64,000 nucleotides of DNA, from positions 32,791 through 96,790 of the forward strand of contig WTXD01000083.1 of NCBI GenBank assembly GCA_022496205.1, in the 5' to 3' direction. How positions within the stretch are numbered: position 1 is the stretch's first letter; each line of letters begins with the position of its first letter. The translations under genes were made by a program, and so were the position numbers. The notes beneath the pieces are model-generated. The model was given only the letters and a program-made list of their open reading frames with translations. It had not been told where the DNA came from and searched no databases. Source of the stretch: Gloeopeniophorella convolvens (Eukaryota; Basidiomycota; Agaricomycetes; Russulales). Shown piece by piece: positions 44,150 to 55,154 of this stretch.

Positions 44150-44300
44150 ATTTGGCTGGAAGCGAAAGGACTACGTGAGCGCCATCGGCAAGGTACCTTG
44201 ATCCTCGTATGTAAGCATGTTCGTTCCTTGCAATTGAGCGTCGACGCACTCGAACCCCTTCTCTTTCCCAGGCCATCTTCACCCAAAATGGCACAAGACT
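44150..44300 (-). repeat. Dispersed relic repeat, member C
   Basis: Shares the blocks TACCTTGATC and TATGTAAGCATGTT, plus CTTTCCCAGGCCATCTTC-like sequence, with member B at 39330-39410. On the minus strand it encodes TNMLTYEDQ, directly upstream of the SAP-like gene. Confidence 0.5.
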
Positions 44301-44482
44301 CCCCACAGGAACGCATCACCACCAACAGTTCACGAAGGTGATGCTAACAGATGACGACGATACACCGCGTTCACAGGCGACCCGAATCCCAACCGTCCGA
44401 TGATGCGTATAGGTACAAGTGTCAATGAGCGACTATATATGTAAGATGCCAGTCCGACGCGGCTGGCGTTCAAAAACGAGAG
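44301..44482. other. Intergenic spacer
   Basis: Upstream flank of the SAP-like gene and 3' flank of the coiled-coil gene. Nothing recognised. Confidence 0.35.
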
Positions 44483-45427
44483 TCAGTCAAAAAGTCCGTG
44501 AGGAGTCCGTCTGGGATACCGATATACCGGAGGCAAGGCATTGAAGCAGGCGCGATATCGATCTCCGGCGCCGTCCCCCGCTGTTGCTATCAAAAGTCCG
44601 TCTCTGCTCCACGCATCACACATCACCGCGCGCAGGGCCCTTCTCTTCACACAGAGGCGGCCGGGGCCCAGGCTAAGCCTGCCAACGAGCGCATCGATCA
44701 GGGACGATTGCATGTGCGGCGCGGGCACGCGCAAGCAAGCACTCACCAGCCGCACGAGCGTCCCCTCCTGCCACTGCACGCTCCACACCCCGCCCGCGCG
44801 CCGGCGCCTCCGCTCCGCGCGCGCGTCGGTCTCCCTCACGACCTCCATCGCCCACGTCCGCCTGCGCTTCGCGCGCCTCCGCTGCCTCCGCCGCTCGCGA
44901 CCGTCGCGTGCGCGTTCCTCGCCGCCGCCCTCGCCCTCTCCGTCCTCGTCCGCGTCCGCGTCCCCGCCCTCTTCCTCCGCCTGCAGCACCCGCCGCTTGA
45001 CCGCCTCCCACGCCCCGCGGTCCTCCGCGATGCCCCACCGCGCCGCATTGACGTCCTCGCGCGCCGAGCGCTCTGCGGACGCCGCAGCCGCGCGCAGCAC
45101 CGCGGCCGCGGCGCGCAGCCGCACCGCGTCGGCTTGCAGCCGCGCCGCGCGCGTCCAGAGGCGCGTTGGGGTGTCTTGGGTGTCCTCGTATGGCGGCGGG
45201 GGCGGGGAGGGGCACGATGGCGGTGGGGCGGGGTAGGATGGCTTGCGCCCGAGCGTGTGGGGCGGCGGCGCGGGCGGTGCGCGGGCGGAGAGGCGGAAGA
45301 GGCGCCGTAGGAACGTGCGCCAGCGAGGCTCGCGCGCGGGCGCGGTGGCGGCGCGGGTCTCGGTGGGGCTGGGGGTGCGCTTCTCGCTCGTCTTGCGTGG
45401 GCGCGGGCCTGACGTGCGCCTGCACAT
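44483..45427 (-). CDS. Unknown Ala/Arg-rich coiled-coil protein
   Basis: ATG 45427 (MCRRTSGPRPRKTSEKR) opens a Pro-rich, basic N-terminus. A probable coiled coil follows (RAARLQADAVRLRAAAAVLR and AERSAREDVNAARWGIAEDR), then an acidic patch (EEEGGDADADEDGEGEGG) and a strongly basic patch (RRRQRRRAKRRR). The C-terminal part (WSVQWQEGTLVRLVSACL onward) is less certain and may be interrupted by an intron near 44740. The region is very GC-rich and several frames are open, so strand choice rests on heptad pattern and charge organisation. Family not recognised. Confidence 0.45.
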   Translation of the reverse strand: MCRRTSGPRPRKTSEKRTPSPTETRAATAPAREPRWRTFLRRLFRLSARAPPAPPPHTLGRKPSYPAPPPSCPSPPPPPYEDTQDTPTRLWTRAARLQADAVRLRAAAAVLRAAAASAERSAREDVNAARWGIAEDRGAWEAVKRRVLQAEEEGGDADADEDGEGEGGGEERARDGRERRRQRRRAKRRRTWAMEVVRETDARAERRRRRAGGVWSVQWQEGTLVRLVSACLRVPAPHMQSSLIDALVGRLSLGPGRLCVKRRALRAVMCDAWSRDGLLIATAGDGAGDRYRACFNALPPVYRYPRRTPHGLFD

Positions 45428-46091
45428 TCTTGGACGCGTGTGTGGGTAGAGGGAGGGAGGTCGGGTGGTGGGTTCGGTGTGGGCGCAAGCGTGGTGCGCA
45501 CGTAGATAAGTAGGCGGGCCCGAGCAGGTCGGACGAGCTGTTAAGTAGTCCGGCGTCCGGCGTCCATTGGAAGCACCCCGCCGGGCCTTTGGGAGGCGTA
45601 CAGTAGGGCTGGGCGTTCCCATGGCGAGAGGGCGCAGACGTGTGCCCTGCATTCTAAAGATGGCTTCGTGTCAGCACAGGTGCACGGGACACGGGTCCGG
45701 GCGCGGTTCCCATGACCAGACTCGGCCTGGAGATGAGCTCGGGTACTTTATGGGTTGCTTGGTTGAGGGGTTCGCTTTGTGGCCGTGGGAGCCTAGGAGA
45801 GGTAACGGAGTGCAGACAGCTTGGAAGGGCGAGAACATGTCATTGGTAACTAGCAGACGTGTAGACGAGACTGCCGCCGTGTGTGGTTGCTGCCTCGTGT
45901 TGAAACCTACAACGCAACGGGAGCGAGAGTCATTGGTTTGGATGCTGTGAGCTCGAGACGCGCGCGGCAATATTGCAGCCAGAAAACATGATGCGTGATG
46001 GTGGAAGCAGAACACCGAGATGGAGTTCAGGATCAAGCATCTGCATCAAGATCGTCGATCTGAAACAAAGCTAATCGCAGGAGGCAAAAAG
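45428..46091. other. Intergenic, upstream of the coiled-coil gene
   Basis: No supported gene. Confidence 0.4.
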
Positions 46092-46164
46092 TGGTTCAAT
46101 CCGGGATCGAACCGGAGACCTTCTGTGTGTAAGACAGAAATCATAACCACTAGACCATTGAACC
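46092..46164 (-). tRNA. tRNA-Val (anticodon TAC)
   Basis: 73 nt on the minus strand. Acceptor stem GGTTCAA pairs with TTGAACC, with discriminator A. D-arm TAGTGGTTAT, anticodon stem TCTGT/ACAGA with loop CTTACAC (anticodon TAC), T-arm TCCGG-TTCGATC-CCGGA. No intron. It resembles fungal tRNA-Val in layout. Confidence 0.93.
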
Positions 46165-46362
46165 GCTCTCTTCTCGCGTCCCCGTGCTTATTCAATTGTA
46201 AGCAAGCTTCAACTCCCCAACTTGAATGTGGCCAAATGTTCTTGTAATCTCCAGAAAACATCCTCGACCTCGCTTTCTATTGCGACGTCTCGGAACACCC
46301 ACAACGCTCTTAAATTCGCACAAAACATCAGTAGAAATAAAGCAGAAACTCTCTGACCCGCG

Positions 46363-47494
46363 ATGCCGCTGCTCTCCGCCACGCTCGACCCGTGGCTGCC
46401 CACCGCCCTCCTCCTCCTCGTCCCGCTCGCCCCCCGCATCCTCGCCCGCCTCCGCGCGCACCACAAACCCCTCCCCCCGGCCCCCGCGCCCCTCCGCGGC
46501 GCCGCCAGCGCCCTCCTCGCCCTCTACACCCTCTACATCCTCTACACCCTCGCCCTCGCCCGCCCGCCAAACATCTTCACCGCCCTCCAGCTCCCGCTCA
46601 ACACCCCACAAGCCGAGCTCCGCGCCCGCCTCGCAGCGCACCCCCCGCCCGCGCTCGAACGCCTCCTCGCGCGCCTCGCGTCCTTCGACACGCGCACCAT
46701 GCTCGTCCGGTGCGCCCCTGCCCACACACCGCCTGCTCGATTTTAACCCGCCCCTGCGCACGCCGCCAGGTACGGCCAGCGCGCGGTGCAGACCTGCGCG
46801 CACTGCACGGCCGACGCCGACTACGCCCTGCACGCGCTCCCGCCCGCGCTGCTCTCCTACACCCTCGCCGCCGCCGTGCTCGGCGCGACCACGCTCCGCG
46901 GCACCGCGCGCGAGGCGCGCCGCGCGCCCGCGCTCGCCGCGCTCGTGTGCGCCGCGCTCGCCGAGGCGTACTGGGCGCACACCGTGCCCGTCGTCGTCGG
47001 CGCGCGCCACGACACCCCCATGGTGCGTCCCCCCAGCCCTGCCGCGGCGCGCGCCCGGGCTGACGCCCGTGCAGTGGCACGACCGCCTCTGGGCACTGCG
47101 CCACGCGCTCTTCCTCGCGCTCCCGCTCGCCGCGCACCTCCTCCCGCCCCCCGCGTCCGCACACGTGCCCCCGCTGCGCGCATCCCTCGCCGCCGCCAGC
47201 GCCGCAGCAGACACCGCGCTCGCGCGCGCGCACCTCGTGCGCTTCGCGGGCGCCGCGGCGGTGCGCGTGCCCGAGCTGCGCGCGCGCGGGGCGCGGTTCT
47301 GGGCGCGCGAGCGCGGGGCGGGCGCCGCGGTGCGGCGGGACGCGAGCGTGCGCGCGGCGGCGGAGGCGGCGGGGCTTGGGCTGCTGCCTGGCGTGGACGG
47401 GGCGGAGGAGCAGGGGGACGGGGCGCTGCTCCGGCTTGCGCGCGGCGCGGTCGACGCGCTCAAGGGCGGGTTCCGCGCGCCCGAAGGTGTGTAG
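46363..47494 (+). CDS. Conserved fungal multi-pass membrane protein of unknown function
   Basis: ATG 46363 gives MPLLSATLDPWLPTALLLLV, then ALLALYTLYILYTLALARPP and NIFTALQLPLNTPQAELRA. After intron 1 comes YGQRAVQTCAHCTADADYAL with a Cys-x2-Cys pair, and two hydrophobic helices. After intron 2 comes WHDRLWALRHALFLALPLAA, then a helical C-terminal part, stop 47494. The pattern (LYTLYILYTL..RPPNIF..LPLNTP, FDTR..LV, RYGQR..C..C) is one I recall from fungal proteins sometimes mislabelled chorismate synthase; there is no catalytic evidence for that. Length is about 340 residues. The gene is extremely GC-rich. It is convergent with the oxysterol-binding gene, with only ~110 bp between stops. Confidence 0.75.
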
Positions 47495-47604
47495 CTGGGG
47501 CGCTGGTAGCATGTGATGTGTGCGGTGTGTGTCTGCATTGTACAGCGCTACTATTATAAGCTATGGCATGGGTATATCGTCCGTGGGGCGCGGCGGCGGC
47601 GGCC

Positions 47605-49652
47605 TCAGACCACGTCCGTCTCCGCGTCGGCATCCCCCAGCTTGAGCTCCGCCTCGAGCGCCTCGCGCCCCGCGGGCGTGAGGACAGGCATGCCGCTCTC
47701 GATGTCCTGCTCGAAGAACTGCGGCACGAACCTGGGCGCAGAGTTGTCAGCCATCAGCCTGTAGCACACGCAGAGGGAGGGAGCACGCACTCGACCCCGC
47801 GCCGCCGGCGCTCGGCCGCCTCGTCGCGCTGGCGCTGCTCGATGACGTGCTTCGCGCGCGTCGCCTCGCCAAACTCCTTGCTCAGCAGCCGCGCCGTCAC
47901 GCTGTCCCACAGCTTGCGGCTCTCCGTCGCGTGCTGCGCGTCGAGCGGGCGCACGCGCTTCGGCACCGCGCGCAGCGGCGCGAGGTCGATCAGCGTCGTC
48001 CATTCCGCCGAGCTCTTGCTCGACCGGGACGATGTGGACGACGCGGCCGACGCGCGGCGCCAGCGCACGAGCCCGCGCCAGCTGCCTTCGAGGAACGCCA
48101 CCGCGCGCGCGGCGGGGACGTGCTTGACCTTGGTCCACTCCTCGTGCTCCTGCGCGCCGGGCGTGTAGCGGTGCACGACGCCCTCGACGGCAAAGTGCGG
48201 CTTCCCGAGCCAGCTCTGTGCGCGCGCGTCAGCCGTGCCCCCGCAACACGCACACACACAGCCCGTGCACGCACCTCTTCCTTGTACTCGATGATCGCGC
48301 GCAGCCACTCGCCGTCGCCCACGCCCGGCCCGCCGGTGCAGGTGACGATCGTGCTCTCGTGAAAGGTGAGGTAGAAGCTGCCGCGCAGCACGCCGTTGAC
48401 ATGCGCAACGGGGTTCGTGACGTGGTAGCGCTCGCCCACGCCGTGGCCCCCGTCGAGCGCAATGAACAGCCCCTTGTTCGCGGCGCCCGCGGCGACGCGC
48501 ACGCTTGCGGACGGCAGCACGCGCACCGCGAAATGGTCGACGCCCACAAGCGTCGCGTGCGCCGCGGGGCACGTCGCCGCGTACGCGCTGATCGGCGGGT
48601 GGTGCGAGATCTGCTCCGTCAGGTATGCGGTGCGCCGCCGCGCACCGCTGCCGCCTTCCGCACCGGCGGTCGATGTGCTCGTCGGCGGGGTCGACCCTGC
48701 GACGGACACGGAGCCCGACTCGCCCGTCCGCGTCGACGCAAGTGACAGGTCCGAGAGCTTCGCGGCGAGGTTCGACTCGACGGCCACCGGGGGCAGCGGA
48801 CGGTCGACGGCGGGCGAGGACCAGCCCTTCATCGAGAGGAGGGAGCCGAACGCACTGGTGCGTGTAGGCTTGGCGGCCTTGATGCTGCCCGAGTCGGAAT
48901 GCACGAGGTGCGGGCCGTGCGAAGGCGAGAGGAGCGGCGTCGGCGGCGCGTCGATGTGCGCATGGATGATGGGCGCGCCGTCCGCAGTGTCATACGACAC
49001 GGGCGGCACGTCCCAGTGCATGCGGAAGTTCTCGCCGAGCACCGAGTTGTACGGCTTGCACGGCTTGCCGCGCTATGTGGCGCCGGGGCGGGGCGGTGTT
49101 AGCGCAAGCGGATGGCGCCAGGGGTGGGACGGGACGCACAATATGCCGAATGTCCTTGGAAAAGCTGAAACGCAGCACAGCAAGCATGCGCTCGAATGGC
49201 TCCTCGTAGTCATTAATCCTGTGCGCGGGCGCCCGGGTCAGCGTGCCGGAGCGCGCGCTGTGCAAAGTACGTACGCGGCGAAGAGGTCCGGGCGGTCGAG
49301 ATAGTGCCAGTACTCGAGATTGGGTATGGGCTCGAGGAGCGAGGCGGGCAGCGAGAGGCGCCTGTGGATGGGCAAAAAAAATTGGCGTCAGAGCGACGTG
49401 CGGGCGGGTGCGGGGCCACGCCCGACCCGCGGGCGGCACGAAACGAGGAGCTCACATAGAAGCGAGGTCCTTGACTCCAAAGGAGCGCTTGACGAGCTGC
49501 ATGATCATCCTTAACTTTCCCCCATCGCCAGTGTCATCGGGAACGTCGTCGATGGCGGTAGCCTGTGCATCAAGGGCGTCCTCAGAGTTGAGTGTCTCTG
49601 CGTGTGCGGCGTCGGCGGGCGCAGTATCGTCGGCTTTGACGTTGTGCTCCAT
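47605..49652 (-). CDS. Oxysterol-binding protein (OSBP/Osh family)
   Basis: Osh/ORP proteins exchange sterols and phosphoinositides at membrane contact sites. The start at 49652 (MEHNVKADDTAPADAAHAET) leads to MIMQLVKRSFGVKDLASM, then RLSLPASLLEPIPNLEYW, DYEEPFERMLAVLRFSFS and KPYNSVLGENFRMHW. A Ser/Thr-rich insert of ~110 residues comes next, then the signature TEQISHHPPISAY at about 48590-48630. VNGVLRGSFYLTF, CTGGPGVGDGEWLRAIIEYK, GKPHFAVEGVVHRY and the Lys/Arg-rich end with QFFEQDIESGMPVLTPAG follow. Stop 47605. There is no PH domain or ankyrin repeats, so it is a short Kes1-like type. The insert before EQISHHPP is longer than usual. Confidence 0.92.
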
Positions 49653-50683
49653 GGCGGGAAAGGATGGCCGGTGCAAGAAGTTGGAGCGACGTTGACCTGA
49701 GGAGAAAGAAAGCGAAGATGGAGGAGAGAAAGAGAAAGGCGACGACCGGTGACGCTTGGCAATTGTCCGTGGGTTGCCCCGCTTTCCTTTCCTTTTCCGG
49801 CCCTCACTGCGGCCCCTCCGTTAAACGTTTGTCTCCTTCTATCTTTTCTATCTTTTTCTCGCCCACTGCGATGTTCCTTATACCCTGAACATCGTTTTTC
49901 GGGTCGACTCGGACGCCTATCGCGGGCGTGCCCGTCGGGCGTGTCGACGTCACCGCGAAAATTGCCCCGTCTCGGACAAGCTCGCGTCGCACGCTCACTT
50001 CCGGCCAGTTTCCGCCCTTATCTGCTTCAACCTCCCGCGCTCTGCACTCGCTGTGGTCACTCTGCTTCGTGATGGTGGTGGCGCATCATACATTGTTGGG
50101 CACTGGGCACTCTACTCGAGTGACCTTGCGGCCAGCCCGATCACTTGCGCCTTCATAATGACCACGCATGATTAGTGTGATGCCGTACTGCTGGATGGCT
50201 TCTCGTGTTCAATGATATTCCTCTGCGCTGGCACTGTGCGTATGCACGGGAGGTGCAGGCACACCCGTGAACAGCTCTCCTGCAAACGTAATCATCCCTT
50301 ATGGTTCCCGATGCCAGTAGCGTGGTGTCCCTACAGTAGCGGGCACCCCCGAGCGCTGGCATCGCTGGACACCGGTTCGTTCATAGACGCGTTACACCAC
50401 CTGGTGTGCTTGCTTGCTAAGTACAACTCGTAATTGGCTATCTTGACGAACAGTCTAGGCAACCCCTGTAAAGTCGGCCATTCTAGCGCCTGCCCTTGTG
50501 CTGTCATGCGACGGGCGCTAAACAGACAGGCGGCACTGGCAGGCTGCTGCAAGCTAGGCCATTCTAAGCAGCCAAGAACTTGCCATTGCCATGAGCTGAC
50601 GCGCAAGGCGACGCCCCGAGGAGGGATGTAACAGCACTATGCCCACGCGGCAGCGTATGCTTGGAAGAGACCGCCATCCCCCA
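49653..50683. other. Divergent intergenic region (oxysterol-binding protein / DUF6535 copy 2)
   Basis: Must hold both promoters. A short direct repeat (GGCCATTCTA near 50477 and 50558) is present. No gene supported. Confidence 0.4.
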
Positions 50684-53600
50684 ATGAATCCAGACCATCC
50701 GAGCAATGGTGAGCTCTCCCTTGGCACTTGTCTCCGGATTTGGATCCTGCTGACTGTGAGGGATCGCAGTTTCCGAGGAAAGAGGTGTGTCTCCTCCTCA
50801 CTCGACTGCAGCCTTTCTCACCAGAAACCACAAGGAGACATCAAGGAAGGCGATATACCGTCTCAGATCTGGAAGCTGTATGGGGCCGAGTCGGACAAGT
50901 ATGACAGGGCGCTCGTGGAAGGTTGGAAGGGACATACGGACTCGATGCTCATTCTCGTGAGAATCACCATTTACATCCTTTTTCGAGCCCGTCTCAGCGT
51001 ATTTCATCAGACCGGTCTTTTCTCTGCAGTCGTTTCTGCATTCCTCATCGAGACATACAAGACTCTCCAGCCTGATTCCGGCACACAGACAGTCACGCTT
51101 CTCGCTCAACTGGTCGCGCAGTCGGGCGGAACCCCTCCTCCTTCCCTACAGGAAACCTTACAATTCGACATCCCATCGTCTGCTATCCGCATAAACATAC
51201 TCATGGTCCTCAGCCTCTTCCTGAGCATGACAAGCGCTCTCCTATCCACTCTCGTTCAGCAGTGGGCACGTGATTACCTCCAGTTCTCACAGCCGAATAC
51301 GGCGCCGCAGAAACGTGGACGGGTCCGCGCATACCTCTTCGACGGAGTTCACTGGTTCCAGATAAGGAAGTTCATATATATCGTCCTCGTCCTCCTCCAC
51401 GTGTCCATCTTTCTATTCTTCTTCGCCCTCAGCGATTTCTTGTATTCGGTCAACAAGCCCGTTGGCAAAACGGCTCGCTTCTCCCTGGGCCTTTTACTCG
51501 TCATGTACCTGGCCCTCAGCTTCACTCTCCTCATCGTCAAGAATTTGGCACCCTATCAGACGGCGCTGACAACATCTCTCCAAGGATGCATCCAGTTCAC
51601 GCTCCTCCTGGGCCGCATCATTAACAGAGCCATTTTTCGCCGTCTTTCCGAATCGCTCTACCACATTTGGGTGCCGAGGACTAGGCGCGTCGACAGAGCT
51701 CTGTTCTTGATGAAGGAGACGAGTGAGAGAGCCCCTGAGCTCGATCGGTCTGCAATGTACTGGCTTCTTCAAGAGCTCGATGACGACGGGATGGACATTT
51801 TCCTGCAATACCTTCCCAAGTGCATCCATCTATTTTCCGAGGCTATCATGATGAACGAGGGCCACATGGTTGACGACACCGTCCTGCGCATCAGGGAGCA
51901 CTTCATGACGTGCGTCACGTCTCTGGAGCTGTCGGAGGAGGCGCGCATGTCCCGTGCACTGGCCTGCGCCGGCTCTCTTCTGGTGATCTCCGAGGAAGTA
52001 GCCAACAACCGCATCAAGATGGGCGACACCGCCAGGGACATCATCGAGGAGACGTTGGGTTCCCTGTGGACTCTATGCAACGCGGCGGATCCGTCAATGG
52101 CGTTGCGCGCCTCGTGCGTCCGCAGCATTGCCATCCAGAGCTTGCTGGCCCCCTTGTCACAGCAGGGCAGCGGAGATGTACCGGGGACAGACACACCTCC
52201 CAACCGCTTACGCCCCTTGTACCTGGCCATCCGGTCGTGGAGGGATACGAAGGTCAAGCACTGGTCCCACGTCCGCGGTGCTGCCTCTGCCCCGCGCGCA
52301 TCGCTCATTGGCGAGGATCCGTGGTCCGTCCTGTCGTACGACGGCCCGATTATCAACCTGGCGGTCTTGGCCCATGCCATCCTCTCTCATCTTACGGACC
52401 AGGAAGTCAACCTTGCGATGCCGTGGAGGACGATGGAAGCCACGCTCAAGGGGCTCACCATCCACCAAGCCCGAGCGTCCAATGCGGCCCGGGCCCAGCT
52501 CGACGAGGTCTATGCCAGGGCGCTTTCTAACAAGAAGTCCCACGCGCTGGGGCACCTCAAGACTCTCCTCGAGAGCCTGGACATCGCCACCAGGGGCCTG
52601 CGTCTCGCTACTGTATTCGCCTACTCTCCCTCCCAATTGACGTTACCGAAGGGTAGCGTGGAGATGGTCTACGGCAGGGAAGGACTCCGCAACGCCGACC
52701 TGTTGGAGGTGTCTGCGCACCTCCCAGGCTTCGTCAGACCCCCTCGAGGATCCAGCATTGCAACTCCTCCGGGGACCAGCAGGGCCATCCTGGAGAGCAT
52801 CGTCATCCAGGACGAGCTGTGGGAGAGCCTCCACAGCATCCTCTCTCGGCGCCTCGAGCCGGGCATCCCTCTCCGGGCCAAGCTCAACACCTTCCTAGAC
52901 TGCTTCCACGTCATGGATATCGTCTCTACGTCCATGAAGGATTCTCCTCAGTTGGTCTGGCTCTCCCCCGAATACGACCAGATTGTAAGTGACATCTTGC
53001 AAATCGAGCCGGAGATAACGCGGGGTGCGTTCGCCGGAGGGAGGCCGGAGCTCAACCAGGCCTTCCTCCTCTGGGCCACCCACCTCTTGCTGTGCCGCTC
53101 CTCCGCCCGGCGCGCTCACAGTTGGCATCCCCTGGACTACCGGGTTCTCCTCTTCCTCGCAAGGACGTGCCTTGGGATGAGGAAAATCGAGTCGGGAGAC
53201 GTGAATCCCCCTAGCGCGCACCACGATAGTGGCCTGTCAATCCCTTCGCAAGATGTGATCAACGGCGCCTCTCAGATCCGCGACGACGTCCTCCGCAACG
53301 GCCCCATGGTCAACTTTTGCCAGATAGCAGAGCTGCTCGCCCGCATGGAGCCGCCGAGCGCTGCGTCCAGCTCCGGCCCGACGCCTGAGGAGGTCAAGAA
53401 GCTCTTCGCGCTCCTGGAAAACGTCAAGGATAGCACCTTGCTGCCTCTGTCAGACGCTCCTCCTATCATGTGGACTCGCTTTGAGGCCACCTGCAAGGCG
53501 GTTTCCAGCGCGGCCGTCGCGGCGGCCGGGTCCACGGAGGCCTTGGAACAGGTCAAGTCAGTTTTGAGGGCCTTGGAGGAGGTGGCCCGTCTGCGCCCCG

Positions 53601-54013
53601 CCATGACCCGTGCAGTAAATCCCGCCGCTGAACCCCTCGCGTCCCAGTTCCTCCTCGGAGAAACGGGTTCAATCGGCGGAAATCACCCGGCCGACATTGG
53701 GGACCCCCGCGCTCGACTCGAAGGTAGCCAACCTACGGAAGGCCTGCCTGCGTTGCCTATAGCATCACCCAAAGACCTTCCTTCGAGCATGCCGCACGGC
53801 GCGGGTCTACCGGGCCATTTCTTCCCCGCTTTGAACTCGCACGCCTCGAACTCTACTCTCGCCCATGCGGCCCTGAGTCGTTCCCGGGCACCGTTGAGCG
53901 ATACGGCGGTCCCAGATCGCGTGCCGAGCATGGCGGATACCAAACCTCCACCTCCGCACGCGTCAGTGGCGCCCAACCTCCCGGCTCTGCCGACACCACC
54001 CCCGCCGGTATGA
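50684..54013 (+). CDS. DUF6535 membrane protein, copy 2
   Basis: The start is probably ATG 50684 (MNPDHPSNG). An intron then joins to GDIKEGDIPSQIWKLYGAES, though the region also reads through. KYDRALVEGWKGHTDSMLIL ends at 50956. A 54-bp intron leads to TGLFSAVVSAFLIETYK at 51011. Membrane segments are LMVLSLFLSMTSALLSTLVQ, VLVLLHVSIFLFFFALSDFL and FSLGLLLVMYLALSFTLLIV. The long helical C-terminal domain is open to 54013 and ends Pro-rich (PALPTPPPPV). About 1,080 residues. Similarity to copy 1 extends through both domains (for example SYDGPIINLAVLA in both). The last ~40 residues also read plausibly in another frame, so the true end is uncertain. Confidence 0.82.
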   Translation: MNPDHPSNGELSLGTCLRIWILLTVRDRSFRGKRCVSSSLDCSLSHQKPQGDIKEGDIPSQIWKLYGAESDKYDRALVEGWKGHTDSMLILVRITIYILFRARLSVFHQTGLFSAVVSAFLIETYKTLQPDSGTQTVTLLAQLVAQSGGTPPPSLQETLQFDIPSSAIRINILMVLSLFLSMTSALLSTLVQQWARDYLQFSQPNTAPQKRGRVRAYLFDGVHWFQIRKFIYIVLVLLHVSIFLFFFALSDFLYSVNKPVGKTARFSLGLLLVMYLALSFTLLIVKNLAPYQTALTTSLQGCIQFTLLLGRIINRAIFRRLSESLYHIWVPRTRRVDRALFLMKETSERAPELDRSAMYWLLQELDDDGMDIFLQYLPKCIHLFSEAIMMNEGHMVDDTVLRIREHFMTCVTSLELSEEARMSRALACAGSLLVISEEVANNRIKMGDTARDIIEETLGSLWTLCNAADPSMALRASCVRSIAIQSLLAPLSQQGSGDVPGTDTPPNRLRPLYLAIRSWRDTKVKHWSHVRGAASAPRASLIGEDPWSVLSYDGPIINLAVLAHAILSHLTDQEVNLAMPWRTMEATLKGLTIHQARASNAARAQLDEVYARALSNKKSHALGHLKTLLESLDIATRGLRLATVFAYSPSQLTLPKGSVEMVYGREGLRNADLLEVSAHLPGFVRPPRGSSIATPPGTSRAILESIVIQDELWESLHSILSRRLEPGIPLRAKLNTFLDCFHVMDIVSTSMKDSPQLVWLSPEYDQIVSDILQIEPEITRGAFAGGRPELNQAFLLWATHLLLCRSSARRAHSWHPLDYRVLLFLARTCLGMRKIESGDVNPPSAHHDSGLSIPSQDVINGASQIRDDVLRNGPMVNFCQIAELLARMEPPSAASSSGPTPEEVKKLFALLENVKDSTLLPLSDAPPIMWTRFEATCKAVSSAAVAAAGSTEALEQVKSVLRALEEVARLRPAMTRAVNPAAEPLASQFLLGETGSIGGNHPADIGDPRARLEGSQPTEGLPALPIASPKDLPSSMPHGAGLPGHFFPALNSHASNSTLAHAALSRSRAPLSDTAVPDRVPSMADTKPPPPHASVAPNLPALPTPPPPV

Positions 54014-55154
54014 CACCTTCCGAGAAATCCGATGCACATGCGGGATACGCAACGAGCACGAGTATGTACGATAATTTGTGAGTGTGTCATCTAGGCTTTC
54101 CGGGGAATGTCCTGACGATAACCCAGCTTCTCTCATAAGCAGTGCTGGGCGTGGACAGGCTGGCGTGAAGATGAACGTGATCTCGGGGGCGGGTTCTGCT
54201 GTCTCAACCCAATTGACCCAGTTTTTGGTGGTCTTCTCTTTCATGCGTCTCTGGCAACAACAGTGCCGAGCTCCACGGAGATTGTCTCACTCTCCTTTGC
54301 CCGCGTCAACGCTGGCGGCTCTGAGCAACATGCAGATGCTCCTGTTGCCGACGCAGCACCCAATGGTCCTGATGACAGGCAAAACAACGATGGCTCTCCG
54401 CTGCATGGTGTAGCAGCAGCTGCTGCAGGCACGGTATCCGTAGATCCCCGACCTTGAGCGAAGACAATGCGCTATCCAATTTCCCAGGACTCTACGACGA
54501 CGAGTAATACGGCCTTATGGTAGCTATACGGTTTAGGGATAATCATGTCATAGTTTGTCGCACTTGTTATGCCGGCGTTTCCTTACGAACCTACCTGTAG
54601 GTTGTAGCTACGCAGTAGAGTGTATATAGTTATGGGACGTAGAAACCGGTGCGCGCCCGCCTCGAATTTCGACAGATTGTGCGCCGGCTGCAATGATGAC
54701 TTGGGAGGTCTGCCTCTTCGGGAACACTCGCCGCTCGCGCCACGGCCTTTAACACGATACTGACAGCTACGTCCTCGATGTTAAGGATCAGCGCTCAGCT
54801 ACGAAGCGGGTTGTTAGTTGCAGGAGACCACGAGCCGCGGCCCGCAGAACCTCGCCTCGCTCGATCGAACCGTCGCGAGCGCCGAGTGGTGCAGCACTCA
54901 ATCTCACTCAATGAGTGCCAGCCCCGCCGGAATCCGCCGGAACGCCGCGTTCCTCACACACACACACACACTCTAGCATCATCATGGAGCAAGATATCGA
55001 GCTGGGAACCAACGCGGCACGCACCACAAACATGCCCAGTCCGGTGCAGGGTGCCGGTGAAGCCCAAGGTATCTTGTGTCGGTCATTCTTGATGGTCGCA
55101 TGTTCTGATCGACGTGCGTTGCAACCACTCTAGCATATCCATCCAATCAAGCTT
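54014..55154. other. Between DUF6535 copies 2 and 3
   Basis: A plus-strand frame at 54263-54457 (ending HGVAAAAAGTVSVDPRP) could be a 3' exon of copy 2. A CA-type dinucleotide repeat lies near 54957-54972. An ATG at 54983 (MEQDIELGTNAARTTNM) could open the first exon of copy 3, but I could not find a frame-consistent splice to 55155. Confidence 0.35.

Noticed and set aside
46192..47538. 448-residue open frame on the minus strand
   Set aside because: It is the reverse-strand shadow of the GC-rich membrane-protein gene. Ala/Arg/Gly-rich with no motif, while the plus strand gives a spliced, recognisable protein.
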